Assembly (NCBI GenBank): GCA_001695595.3
Contig: MBPM02000007.1
Span: forward strand, 1,674,001 to 1,738,000
DNA: 64,000 nt
Direction of reading: 5' to 3'
From: Plasmopara viticola
Lineage: Eukaryota > Oomycota > Peronosporomycetes > Peronosporales > Peronosporaceae
This document shows positions 43,450 to 54,297 of the stretch, piece after piece (position 1 is the first letter of the stretch; each line of letters opens with the position of its first letter). The notes below the pieces were generated by a model that ran no database searches, had not been told where the DNA came from, and was given only the letters and a program-made list of their open reading frames with translations. Position numbers and translations under genes: made by a program.

Positions 43450-43680
43450 AGAATTGGACTAGACTTGGCTGTGCTTTTAGGAATTTTAACACCACAGAAA
43501 CATTGCTTGTCCGTGAAATGTTATAATCGCGGGAACACCGAAACCAAAGAACACGAGCATTAAAATGCGCGGCGGTCGGAATTTCTGATCATACGGCCAG
43601 TGAAAATATTGTCTGCCTTAGGACTGCAAGGGTCCGGTATCGTCCCAAAAAAGTCAGGGCCGTCTTAACAAAACTTATAA
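43450..43680. repeat. Dispersed repeat family, copy 2 (copy 1 at 9980-10430)
   Basis: See copy 1. The best shared blocks are GGACTAGACTTGGCTGT, GCATTAAAATGCGCGGC and GCAAGGGTCC. Confidence 0.6.
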
Positions 43681-46600
43681 AAGTCGCTGGGCCGGTTTTG
43701 GCACTTCTGCATAAAGGCGATTGTGTTGTAAAACTATAAACAACAGGCGCTTCGTATGTAAACCGTGGAAATCTGGTTGTACGTTGGGTTGTGGTTGGAA
43801 TGGAGAGACCTCATACTCAGCGCCGGACCCGAAGTCGAGACATTTCAAAGGTGACCCACCCACCAACTAAACAAGTCATACGCTAAGTAAATTACTCAAA
43901 CTGGGATGTGAAGTTCGAGTTGTATATCATAGAACTTATTCCATATCGAAATAGGCTATTTAACTCAGACGGAGTCTCACCGGTGACATTACCTAAGGAT
44001 TTGAACCATACCCGATAAAAGCCACTCATTAATTTAAATTCCTCACGACGCTAGATTTATAAGGTTAGTGTTTAACACGCGCGCATGGTCGCCCAGTCTA
44101 GTGCGTCGGTAAGAAAATTAAATTAAACAGGCTTGCATTATTTTGCGAAGAATGGCAACCATTTTGTCGTTCGTTGAGACAAGAAGGGTGTGGCTACTGC
44201 CATCCTCGAGGATGTATCGTCTGAACTGACTAGAAGTTGCACTCGGAACTTTACTAAGTGTCTGGCAAGTTACTCTATGTCATCTACAAGGTATCTTGAC
44301 AGCTCAAGCTGCCTTGACTGAAACAAGATGATTGCTTACGTCCGTCGTATCTGGTTGCAATAATAAGCAACTGATACTATATTCGGAATTGTTACGAATG
44401 ACGCAAGATTTTTCTATATCATCCCGCAAGGCCAGAGCTGATGCCCGATAAATTTCACCTTTCATTATAACAAAAGCATCCTGATGCTGGGTTTTCAGGG
44501 TCCACTTAATCTCCTTTTCAATCGGGTAGACAAAGGCTTTGCACGACCCGCATAAAAATTCGTGCGGATTTCCGGATAAACCTATTCACTTCTCCACATC
44601 TTTTTTGAGAACGTGGGACGGGCCAAGACAAGGCATTTTTGCAAGCTGCTTCAAGCAGCTGAAAAGCCTAACGCTTGGTATAAAGTTCAGTGACCTTTGA
44701 ATCCTAATAACCTTGTCTCAATTGGCCTAAAGGGGTCTCCAGTACCAACAGATCTCCTTCAGAGCGGCGCATATCTTCAAAATATGCCCCAGTGGAAGCC
44801 CGTGATGTTTGATATAATATAGTGATTAAGCAGCGGAACGCCACTGAGACGTTTAATAGCCCTTGTCGCTACACAAAATTATTCAAGAATACTTCCGTGC
44901 GTATTTTCATGGCGTAAGAAGCTATAAATTGACTCATTCTATGCACAGACTAGCCGCTGCTTTCCGTTCGTCACTTACACTCAGAATGTCAGTAGTGAGT
45001 GTTGCCTTTTGACCCCCCAGCATGCCACTCTTTGTAGATTCGGTGAAGCAAGCAACAACGACCGCTCACCGCTCTTGTGAGAGTGGTTATTCACAACGCT
45101 TTGTATCTTCCAGTATTAGCTTGTTTACGTCAGCCAATTTTACACGAATATCGGAATACAACTTAAAAGCTGTGACGAAATTGATATCGTGTCTCACTCA
45201 GATATCCAACAGCACTTTTGATGGTGTGTGTTTGGACACCACATTCGAGTGTTCTTTCAAAGGAACTTCTAATTTATTTCGGGGTTCTCAGCAAAGGCGA
45301 CAGGTTTGCTTCCTATAAGGATTTTCGTCCAGAATGGAGGATGTATTATGATCCTGAAGAAAGAAAATTATTTAAAAGGCATCAACCTAGAGATTTCGGC
45401 TCTTAATTGACTAAAAGTTCAGATGTTTAATTTCTTCAAGATCTGGTAAATCTGACCCCTAACAGTGCCTCACATGAACGCGTGCTGACTAGTTGGTGAA
45501 TTCCTTTGTCATCCACGGGATCATTTTTGACACCCAGCAATCGAGTAAGTAACGCATCCTTATTTTCTTTCAGCAAATCTATCTTACCTGCTCTTGGTAA
45601 ATCTTTGCTATCCACTTGTAGTCCTGTATTACCCGGAGTATCGTGCTGTCCTGCGTCACCGCTTGCAAATCTTTTTACACTCACTTAGTGCCTTTATGTA
45701 TGCCAGCGAGCACTAGTACCCATACTGATTTGCAGACCTATGTTATCTGCATGCGAAGCTTGAGATCCGAGATTAAAAAATGCTGCCTTGACTTGTTGGG
45801 GAAGTGCGCCCTAGTAATGAAGGTCGTCAACACCCTTAACCCCTGAACGAATTAAGGTACTTCAAGCCTTTTTTGCTTGTAGGCTGGTGAAAAATAAAAT
45901 ACACCGAAAGAAACGTTGATCTAGAAGATTTTTCGTATAAACACCGCAATTACAAGCCAACAGGTTTATTTATAAGCAGGTGTCGCATTGTTTAATTATT
46001 TATATGCTTAACGGCATACAAAGGCTGAACAAGCTTAAATGTAACGGGTCGTTGATAAAGCCGACTTTTTGATGTCAAAGCTGACTTTCCCCTTAGACAA
46101 ATGATGGCCCTGAAAATTTTATGGGTATTTAAATCGATTTGCATGCTGGGGTCTTTCGAATAATATCGAAGTTACCTGGTCGGTGCCTAGAGCAAAAGCA
46201 TATATAATCAAAGAAGGACTAGAAAGAGTCTGAATATTTGGTTTTTAATTCGGTTTTAAATATATAATCGATTGCACACGTCGATGCCCGTAGGAATAAA
46301 GAGCCAGCATTTTGCACAGGAGAGGGCGCTGAAAAATACGCGATATTTGAGGCGCAAAACGAGGCGCAGAAAGATACACGATCTTCGGGAGCAGATTTTC
46401 GGGAATCTTTCTGCGCCTTTTTCTGTGCAAATTGCTGGTCTGACGTTGTCATACCCGGTAGCACTCATTGTCAATCTTACGCTTACAAATTGATGACCTG
46501 AATCATCGCAAAGTTTAAGATAGAAAAAGCTACCTTATTGCATGTGCTAGACAAGTTTGCGCTGCCAGGATTATTATTGCTTTCTCAAGTAGTTAAGAGG

Positions 46601-46959
46601 CCCTGCTACCAAGCAGCTAGAACGCATCATGGTACTCCACCTCTGGAGAAAAAGTACGCTTGAGGTGTCCCGAAACACAATCTTCTGCAGCCTCGGTGGA
46701 AAGGCAAAAAAAGAGCGTATCCAGGTTGATGGAGCTCAAGATTTTTCTTTTCGCAAGATTTTCTTCTGGATTGAGGTACAATAAGTTGATCTTCTTCACA
46801 AGTAATGAAAGGTGCGCGGACTTCAAACTCACAGAACATAAATGCCGCGCAATTTTGGGCACACTCGAGTTTTACATGACTTGGGATTTTGTATTACAAA
46901 GCTTGCTGAATAAATTACAAAGCTTTCCACGTAAGCGAGTGTGCTGAACGTTTTTAAGG
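43681..46959. other. Desert, no gene recognised
   Basis: More than 3 kb with only short, motif-free frames. Small structures are a 17-base palindrome at 44644-44660 and the hairpin at 46362-46418. Frames at 45022-45406 and 45436-45684 look coding-like in composition but match nothing I know. Confidence 0.35.
46362..46418. repeat. Hairpin with 14-bp perfect stem
   Basis: AGGCGCAGAAAGAT at 46362-46375 is the reverse complement of ATCTTTCTGCGCCT at 46405-46418, with about 29 bases between. A shorter outer pair (TTTTGCACAG near 46312 and CTGTGCAAA near 46424) extends the symmetry. Confidence 0.7.
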
Positions 46960-48660
46960 TGGATGATGCACAGTAGCGGCAGCGTTGGAGACAAGTGTTC
47001 TAGCTGTGATCAGTTTGGTCACAATGCCCGATTGGAAAACGATTCCGTAGCGGTGACGCAATCTCTGCAGAGAGCAAAGAAAGATCGGCGGGATGGCTTG
47101 TCTGGATACAAGGGTCTCGAGGCCAGCTTTGAAGCTCTAATTGCATACAAGGTCAAAGGAGCCGGCTTGGTGAGGTATAATTTCTTAGACGAAAAGCGCA
47201 TTACATGGCTGAAGTTTTTTCTATATCCCTGGACTCCGCAGATAATTGTTGTCAGGTGACAACCTTGCGGGCGGGACGCGGTATGAGTGTGCGTATACGT
47301 CCAAACAACTAGTGCTATTGCCTTTAATACGAGAATCGAGAAAGCATACAGGCTCAGTGCTTCAAATACATCGGACGACCAAAGCCATTGGCTTTCAAGA
47401 TGAAGCGTCTCATGGTATAATCACACATGTTCGGGTTGCAAAATTACGCTCATGTTGACTATATGAAGAGAACGAAGCTGATGCTCAATAGTTTCAAGAG
47501 ACGAGAGCCAACGTGATGTTAGGAGCGGCCCAGATGACAAAGTAATAGCAGAAGTAAATGACGATTCACTGACTCCAAAGTGTGCTAAATTTGACAAAAA
47601 CAAACTCATTTTGAAAGGTGCTCTTGCGTATTGCCTTCCGCCAGCGCTCACGCTTTCTTGTCTGCAAACAAGGCAGGCATTAGCTTCATTTGCCGACAAC
47701 ATATGGCAAGCGACAATACAGCAAAGAGGCGTGAAGTATGGACCCCCATGAATTAAAAAGCAATCGTGGACATAAAGGCACAACTGAAGACCAGTCACAC
47801 AACTAAATTGCAATGTTCTTTGCCAAAAGCGTGACAAAAACACGCTGTCGTGCGAAAAAAGAACACGGCGATTTCATTTAGCCGACCTTTACAGACTGTA
47901 TTCCTTAGTCGCCGACACTGACTCACCTTTGCGGTTTGTGGCAAACGAGACTATTGAGTGAAATAGCTCGAGGTCGATAAAGATTTTCTTGATAGTGTGC
48001 TTTTCGATGAAGAGGTGAGCGTAGCGTTCGCAAAAAACTACGTAAGAGATCGGGTAAGCTCTGGGCTCTTAGCTTTACCAAAGTAATTTATGCAGATTGA
48101 AAAGCATTATAAGAAATTGCTCCTTAAGTACTGGCACTCTAAGTTGTGCCAGCACTCAAGATTTTTCGCCCGCAAGCAAAAGAATATCCAGACATTAAGA
48201 CTTTGACGGTCTACATTGCCGGGGCGCCCCTTTTTAACAAATTAAGGTGAATTCGGCGCAAGGCTACGAGGCATATCTTCAAAAGAGACGATTAAGTAGT
48301 TAAAAATGGCGATTAAATCGTTCCTCGAGCGTAGTAGAACCACAGACAGTGTCGCTCGTCCGAATGGCCGTAAACAAGTAGTTTCACGTTCACGTCCCAC
48401 AAAGTGACGATCGTGAATCTGCTGACACAGGTGCACTCCCGATGGTTTTGAGTGCTACTAAGCAAAGCAACACTCGCTGATCTGGCTGCAGTAAGCAAAG
48501 GTCCATGATCTGTGCCTGTTCGGAGGCACCCAAGAAAAGAAATTTTTCTCTCCCTCAGGATTCAAATAGACTGCTTGCAGAGCCTGGAAATCGCTGATCA
48601 TTGTGGTACAGAAGGAGCATTTATCTCCAATTAAAGATGTGCGGTTAATACGCGCCATGG
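46960..48660 (+). mobile_element. Decayed Ty1/copia retrotransposon (remnant 3)
   Basis: A zinc-knuckle scrap reading CSSCDQFGHNARLE (about 46990-47035) aligns with CFNCEQFGHKKRNC of the 59-kb element. GYKGLEASFEALIAYKVKGAG (about 47102-47165) aligns with its protease-adjacent segment. Later parts are broken. An RNase H-like scrap (48450-48520) resembles 25131-25200. Gag start, integrase core and LTRs are not visible. Confidence 0.75.
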
Positions 48661-50020
48661 GAGCTTTTGCAACCTGGTATCAGAAGTGACTGCGCCTTAT
48701 AAAAAGCTGCTGTCCTATCGCCACACATAGCACGTTTATGGAAGCGACTCCATACCCCTTGCTTTCTGTAAGCCGAGACATCTTGGTGTCTTCGAGTCAA
48801 CAAATGAGCAAATTGTATGATAAGCTCACGGTTCTGAAGTACCTTGTCTATATTGGTCAGGGCCTTACAGATTTATATGGGCTCACTTAATCCCATAAAA
48901 TGCTTTTTATGGGAGCGAATATTATTGCAAGCCATTCTAGTCTTCAGAAGTCTTAAATTGCCAAGAGTATCCTCAAAAGTGATATATAGCAATGGTTCAA
49001 AATGTGCACTCGAGAGGCCGCGCTCAAGCAATCATTCTTTTTAATCTATTTTTGTTTGGAAATGCCACGCGAAGAGTGATCTCTAGAAATTTCTCGCGTG
49101 CGATCAAATAAAAATACCTCTCGGTGCCATACTTTGAATCAAGCGAATTGGTTTCAGCCCGGAGGTCATCCTTTTTCTCGTCGGAGGAAGTGAGTCGACC
49201 TCTCACAAGAATGCGACTTGCATCGGTAGACGAGTCACATGGCCCCAAGCCTATTGTTCTAGTGCCTCGGATCATCAAACCCACCTGTAGATTGCACTGA
49301 TGGTTGTTGTCTATAATGTTACCTCCTTTCTCTTGGTCCCCAATTTTGAGGCCAAGACACCTCAAATCTGTTCTTTGCCCCACAATTTATGTCTTAAAGA
49401 GACATCTTTGGCAAAAAACGGTGAGTCACCCGCCAATTCCAAAGCCCTCAGAACCGTAAACTTAAACGATGAGGTTCATTTTGGTGTCTATGTCAATAAT
49501 AAGACGCGTTTTGATAGGCCAATCAGTTGGCGAAGCGCACACGGTGTATTATCCATATTCATCACTCAAAGGCGAACGCGGTAGAAGAATAAGCGTGCGT
49601 TCATGGCTTGGTCATCGATAAGCATACGGCTGACCGACTGCCTCATATGCTACCTGTTCGATCATCGTAATGACCAAAACGACTTTTTCTGTAGGACAAA
49701 GAGTGGTAAATGACCAATTTCTTCTCTCCTATTGGTTGTACCCAAGCGTTAGCAAAGTAGATATAACGGTTCATTACACGAAGCCGAGCTTTGTTGCAAA
49801 GTCTAGTGTCTTATTAAATAAAGTTGACAAGGAATTCTGATCGACAATCGTCCTATTCGTACTTTAAAGACTGCGAAATAAATTACAATGAGTTAAATTA
49901 CAATGAAGACAAATCAGCCGAACGTGCGTATGACCCCGTCACAGAAAAAGTCTTCTCAGTATTAAGGTTGTTTTTTTGCAATCGACCTCTTAGATCCATC
50001 CAATCAATATCTTATATATC
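48661..50020. other. Desert, no gene recognised
   Basis: Open frames at 49024-49383 (minus) and 49300-49584 (plus) have no motif. The stretch 49690-49840 is open and ends in a stop, but it has no family I recognise. The last part should contain the cystathionine gamma-lyase promoter; GCTCACTCACC at 50021-50031 is initiator-like. Confidence 0.35.
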
Positions 50021-50053
50021 GCTCACTCACCTCGCGGTGAAGTAGATTCTAAA

Positions 50054-51283
50054 ATGAGCAGCGCAGCCCGTAAGTACGTCGACGAACACCACGGCTTTGG
50101 CACTACGGCCATTCACGAAGGTCAAGCCCCGGATGAGCACACGGGTGCTGTTGCCGTTCCCATCACACTTGCCAGCACTTTTGCACAGACGTCTCCTGGT
50201 GTCGTAGCCGGTCGCAACCAAGACAACTCGTTTGGCAAGGGATGGGAGTATTCGCGCACAGGCAACCCAACGCGTGGTGCTTTGGAGCGTGCACTGGCTG
50301 CCTGCGAGAAAGGTCGCTATGCTGTGTGCTTCTCGTCGGGCATGGCCGCCACGACCGCTGTAACGCACCTGCTCAAGCACGGCGGTCATGTGCTGTGCAT
50401 TGATGACGTGTACGGCGGGACTCAGCGGTACTTTCGCCAGACTGTGCACCCAACGTACAATATTGACTTTGACTTTACAGACATGAATGACTTAAAGGAG
50501 GTTGAAAAACTAGTACGTCCTGGCAAGACGAAGCTTGTCTGGCTCGAGACTCCGACAAACCCGACACTCAAGATCACGGACATTCGTGCAACGGCTGAAT
50601 TTGCCAAGACGCACGATCTGCTTCTTGTAGTTGACAACACGTTCATGTCGCCCTACTTTCAAAACCCACTAAGTCTGGGCGCTGATATTGTCGTGCACAG
50701 TATTACCAAGTACATTAATGGACACAGTGATGTCGTGGGAGGGGTTGTAATTACCAACTCGGAAGACATTAACACAAAGCTACGCTTTATCCAGAATGGC
50801 ATTGGTGCCGTTCCTGCACCGTTTGACTGCTACATGACGCTCCGTGGTCTTAAGACGCTGCATGTGCGTATGGCCACACACGCCAAGAATGCTCAAGCTG
50901 TTGCCGAGTACTTGGAGGCACACCCTGTCGTCGAAAAGGTGTGCTACCCAGGTCTTAAGTCTCACCCGCAGCACGAAATTGCCAAGAAGCAGGCGTCAGG
51001 TTTCGGTGGTATGGTAACGTTCTACATACGTGGCGGCCTCGAGAAAGCACGCACGTTCCTAGAAAACCTAAAAGTATTCACATTGGCCGAAAGTTTAGGC
51101 GCTGTTGAATCATTGGCCGAGTCGCCTGCAATCATGACGCATGCTTCAGTACCTGCTGAAGTGCGTAAGGAGATCGGCATCTCTGACAGCCTTATCCGTC
51201 TCTCTGTCGGGATTGAGGGCATCCCAGACATTATAGCTGACTTGGAGCGAGCGCTGGCTGCTGAGCCTAAGGCTTTGTCTTAA
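50054..51283 (+). CDS. Cystathionine gamma-lyase (Cys/Met metabolism PLP enzyme)
   Basis: A 409-residue intronless protein of normal family length. The fold-type I PLP hallmarks are present: YSRTGNPTR (67-74), SSGMAAT, DDVYGGTQRYF, ETPTNPTLK, Asp194 in VVDNTF, and Lys219 in HSITKYINGHSDVVGG, the PLP Schiff-base lysine. LRGLKTLHVRM and ESLAESPAIMTHASV also fit. It splits cystathionine to cysteine, 2-oxobutyrate and ammonia in reverse transsulfuration, in the cytosol. Cystathionine gamma-synthase belongs to the same family, but the sequence pattern (start with HHGFGTTAIHEGQ, short N-terminus) favours the lyase. Convergent with the Sel1-repeat gene, 39 bp apart. Confidence 0.93.
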   Translation: MSSAARKYVDEHHGFGTTAIHEGQAPDEHTGAVAVPITLASTFAQTSPGVVAGRNQDNSFGKGWEYSRTGNPTRGALERALAACEKGRYAVCFSSGMAATTAVTHLLKHGGHVLCIDDVYGGTQRYFRQTVHPTYNIDFDFTDMNDLKEVEKLVRPGKTKLVWLETPTNPTLKITDIRATAEFAKTHDLLLVVDNTFMSPYFQNPLSLGADIVVHSITKYINGHSDVVGGVVITNSEDINTKLRFIQNGIGAVPAPFDCYMTLRGLKTLHVRMATHAKNAQAVAEYLEAHPVVEKVCYPGLKSHPQHEIAKKQASGFGGMVTFYIRGGLEKARTFLENLKVFTLAESLGAVESLAESPAIMTHASVPAEVRKEIGISDSLIRLSVGIEGIPDIIADLERALAAEPKALS

Positions 51284-51322
51284 ATTGATAGCGCTACTTA
51301 AAAAAAACGCTCTCTTGTGAGC

Positions 51323-52338
51323 CTAGTTACCGTCAATATTGCCAATTTGAGCCCGAATTGGTACCCCCAACAAGTGTTCACTTGCCTTAACCTGCAACTC
51401 TGCCTGGTTCAATACAAATTCAATCTCCTTTACGACTATGCTAGCAGTAGCGCGAATTCGAACGTCATCTTGATCAGCTGCCCGTTTTAGCCAATAGAGC
51501 GCCTGCGAGTAGTCAATAACGGAACCCTGGCCGTAGATGTGCATTTGCCCCAATGCGTACATGGCTTGTGCACATCCAAGATCCGCAGCCTTTAATATAT
51601 ATTTGCGCGCGTTTTTGAAGCTTTGGTCCATGCCACGACCATGAAGATACAGTAACCCAAGGTAATATAAAGCGTCGGGTACTCGCTCGCCAGCTTGTTG
51701 ATACAATTCGGCCGCAAACGTAAAGTTTTGCGCTACTCCTCTTCCGTACTCATGCATAATGCCGAGATGAAATTTTGCATGCTTATTCCCCGTTTTGACG
51801 GCGTCCTGTAGTAAATTTACTGCGCGGGTTACATCTTCACCAACTCCCCGCCCTTCAACATACATTCTGCAAAAAATGAAAATTAGTACGTCTCGTCTTG
51901 AATCATACTTTCGACCAATACTGACGTGGCTAGCATCCATGTTGCCTCAATGTGACCATGCGCAGCACTCTTTGCGAGCCACGACGCACTTAGAGTGTTG
52001 CTGTGCACAACGCCTTCTCCACGTCCGTAAAGTACACCCAAAGCAAACTCCGCATCACTATGGCCACGCTCTGCTGCTCGGTTTAGTAAGGTCACGGCAG
52101 CTTCCACATTTTGATCGACACCGTGGCCGTAAAATTTGACCATCGCAAAGAGATAAAGTGATTCGGGCTGCTCTTGTTGAACGCCATGAAGTATTGTCTG
52201 CATCGCACCTTCATCGATCGGAGATCCTCGTGGTATCATCACCTCTTTTATATCCTCTCTTGCGATAGAAATACTACAAAAGACTACACGTGTGGTCGCA
52301 ACAAGCGATAGAAGCGTCACCAGTCTCTCGAAGCTCAT
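51323..52338 (-). CDS. Secretory Sel1-repeat protein (two exons)
   Basis: Exons in transcript order 52338-51926 and 51866-51323, split by a 59-bp GT-AG intron with TACTAAT near its 3' end. The sum is 957 bp (318 residues). The N-terminus (MSFERLVTLLSLVATTRVVFCS) looks like a signal peptide. At least six Sel1-like repeats follow with the A..LG..Y..G.GV pattern (FAMVKFYGHGVDQN, FALGVLYGRGEGV, LATMYVEGRGVGED, LGIMHEYGRGVAQN, LGLLYLHGRGMDQS, LGQMHIYGQG). Proteins of this kind include SEL1L/Hrd3, the ERAD adaptor, but no membrane anchor or Hrd3 C-terminal domain is visible. A specific ERAD role is only a possibility. Divergent from WDR74 with 132 bp between starts. Confidence 0.85.
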
Positions 52339-52411
52339 GTTTGCGTTTTGGTGCGACTTTTGATCAATTTATCAAAATACTGCTGTTTCATCCAATCCTA
52401 CCGATAGCTAC

Positions 52412-52428
52412 TTCATTCAATTTCCGCC
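52412..52428 (+). promoter_or_regulatory. Oomycete Inr+FPR core promoter of the WDR74 gene
   Basis: TTCATTCAATTTCCGCC combines the oomycete initiator (YTCANTYY) with the flanking promoter region (CAWTTTNYY) in the known spacing. It sits 43-59 bp before the WDR74 ATG, in the 132-bp gap shared with the Sel1-repeat gene. Confidence 0.7.
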
Positions 52429-52470
52429 AATTGTCTTGCTCTTCCTGCGTCTGCCAGTCATCACTTTAGT

Positions 52471-53652
52471 ATGCGCGTCCTGATAGGTGACGAGACCGGG
52501 TTGCTAAAGTCCATTGAGCTCGAGAAGAATGAGCAGCACATTTTGTCCAGTCGTGAGCAACCACAGACACGATCTCGGGGTATTCAACGACTTTGCTGGT
52601 ACGCAGACAACAACACGGCTGCGAATGATCAGAACAATGTGGTGCTGGCACGCGCCAACGGCGTCGTAGAGAGCTACGAGGCGTCCCACGGAACAAGTCT
52701 GAGCGCGTCGAGAGAGGCAAAATGGTCTTGGCCGAATTCAGACTCTACTATGAGCGCGACGCGCTGCGTAGGGCTCGATGTCATCCAAAAGTCTGGCTCT
52801 GTTGTGCAGTGCTCCGATACGGGCGATGTACTTTTACGCAGCACGCGGGAGGACGCAGAAAAGATGGTAGCGTTTAATGTAGGCGATGGCTTGCATATGA
52901 TGCGTCTTTCGCCTGCAACGCAGTCAATTATTGGTGTTGGCGGCAAGGAGCACGATTTGAACTTGTGGTCTTTAGAGACACAACAGGTTTTGTTTAAAGC
53001 CAAGAATGTGACCCACGACAAGCTGGACATGCGCGTGCCTGTATGGATCAAAGACCTACGGTTTCTATCTTCCGGGACTAGCAATGGCCACCGCGTGATT
53101 GTATGTACAAGTCACTGCCACGTTCGGATCTACGACTCGAACACGAAGCGAAAACCTGTGCAACAGCTCGATAACTTTGGAGAAAACCCGATGCAGTCGC
53201 TGTGTGTATCACCAGATGAAACTCAAGTCTATGTCGGTGATACGGCAGGCAATTTGGACATTTTGGACTTGCGAACATTAAAACACATGGGTCGATGCAC
53301 AGGTCCAGTCGGATCTATTCGGGACATTGCATGTCACCCGACGCTGCCGTATATTGCGGCAGTGGGTCTTGATCGTATGGTGCACGTGTTTGACGTTAAT
53401 ACACGCAAGTATAGACATACGATCTATGCCAAGCAACGTCTGAACACGGTCTTGTTTTGCGCTGATGGTCTCAAGGACATTCCTGTGGCTGATGAGCCGT
53501 CGCGGAAGAAACAAAAAGCGGGAGACGATGCACTGACGTTTAGTGATGACGACGATATGGAAGAGGAAGCGTACGAAGGTCTGGAGATTAGTGACGAAGA
53601 CGTAGATGAGGACAATGATATAGACGAGAAACCGGGAAACGAGAGCGAATAA
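52471..53652 (+). CDS. WDR74/Nsa1-like WD-repeat ribosome biogenesis factor
   Basis: A 393-residue intronless protein. The propeller starts MRVLIGDETGLLKSIEL, as in WDR74, and contains GGKEHDLNLWSLETQ, PVWIKDLRFL, VCTSHCHVRIYDSN, QSLCVSPDETQVYVGDTAGNLDILDLR, and GPVGSIRDIACHPTLPYIAAVGLDR. The tail is basic then strongly acidic (DDDDMEEE ... DEDNDID), as in nucleolar factors. Yeast Nsa1 and human WDR74 act in 60S subunit maturation with the AAA-ATPase Rix7/NVL. The Inr+FPR promoter lies just upstream. Confidence 0.92.
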   Translation: MRVLIGDETGLLKSIELEKNEQHILSSREQPQTRSRGIQRLCWYADNNTAANDQNNVVLARANGVVESYEASHGTSLSASREAKWSWPNSDSTMSATRCVGLDVIQKSGSVVQCSDTGDVLLRSTREDAEKMVAFNVGDGLHMMRLSPATQSIIGVGGKEHDLNLWSLETQQVLFKAKNVTHDKLDMRVPVWIKDLRFLSSGTSNGHRVIVCTSHCHVRIYDSNTKRKPVQQLDNFGENPMQSLCVSPDETQVYVGDTAGNLDILDLRTLKHMGRCTGPVGSIRDIACHPTLPYIAAVGLDRMVHVFDVNTRKYRHTIYAKQRLNTVLFCADGLKDIPVADEPSRKKQKAGDDALTFSDDDDMEEEAYEGLEISDEDVDEDNDIDEKPGNESE

Positions 53653-53889
53653 GTCTATCCGTATTTCTCAAGTCGTGTGACACTTCAATAGAATAGAAAA
53701 TTTTAAGCCGGTTGTTCGACCTAGAAGTGATTGTATTGTGACAATTACTTGCCGTAGAAAGCAGCCGATTTGCTGCAAAGTTGGCACCCTAGCGTCTCGC
53801 TAGTGATGTTGCAGCATCCTGTGTTGAAATACTTAAGCACTTGCCCAAGACACATTTTTGAGGTTTGCGATACGTCAATTATCGAAGCA
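53653..53889. other. 3' region of WDR74; possible coding on the minus strand
   Basis: The minus strand at 53745-53933 reads a Cys-rich end (TGCCNITSETLGCQLCSKSAAF, then a stop) that could be the last exon of a small gene. I cannot find a matching upstream exon. Confidence 0.25.
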
Positions 53890-54297
53890 GCGGCAATGGC
53901 ATCGGTGAAGTCTAAAGCCTCATCCTTTGGCATGCTTCAGTGCGGCCTGTGTTGCCGTGTTCACCGCGTAAGCCTCATCAAAGTAGCAGCAGCTTCTACC
54001 GAGAAAGCATCATCTGCAGCAAAAGGATGTGCTTTTCATGAAATGTCGAGTTGTGGAAGTCACGGCCACCACAAAGAGAATGAGGCAGCATTGTATAGTC
54101 TACCTGATGTCTATCCACAGCAGGTGAACGGGATTGCAACAAGTTTAAGAGCCAATAGGACGTTCAAGGACAATGTACCAGGATTTACGCCATTTTATTT
54201 TTCTGCCTTGACCCGATCAAAGACGATTATCATCTCACAGTGTGGCGTGTGCGGAAACATGTCGACTGGAATGGCGTGTACCGGTTTGAAAGCCTGA
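53890..54297 (+). CDS. Small Cys/His-rich ORF, doubtful
   Basis: From ATG 53890 (MASVKSKASS) the frame runs 135 codons, with CGLCC, a SSCGSHGHH stretch and a GFTPFYF segment. It overlaps the 3' end of the tRNA methyltransferase gene on the other strand by about 100 bp, and the frame extends upstream to ATG 53770. No family recognised. It could be a real short secreted or zinc-binding protein or a chance frame; the opposite strand looks equally coding-like in places. Confidence 0.25.
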   Translation, partial: AAMASVKSKASSFGMLQCGLCCRVHRVSLIKVAAASTEKASSAAKGCAFHEMSSCGSHGHHKENEAALYSLPDVYPQQVNGIATSLRANRTFKDNVPGFTPFYFSALTRSKTIIISQCGVCGNMSTGMACTGLKA

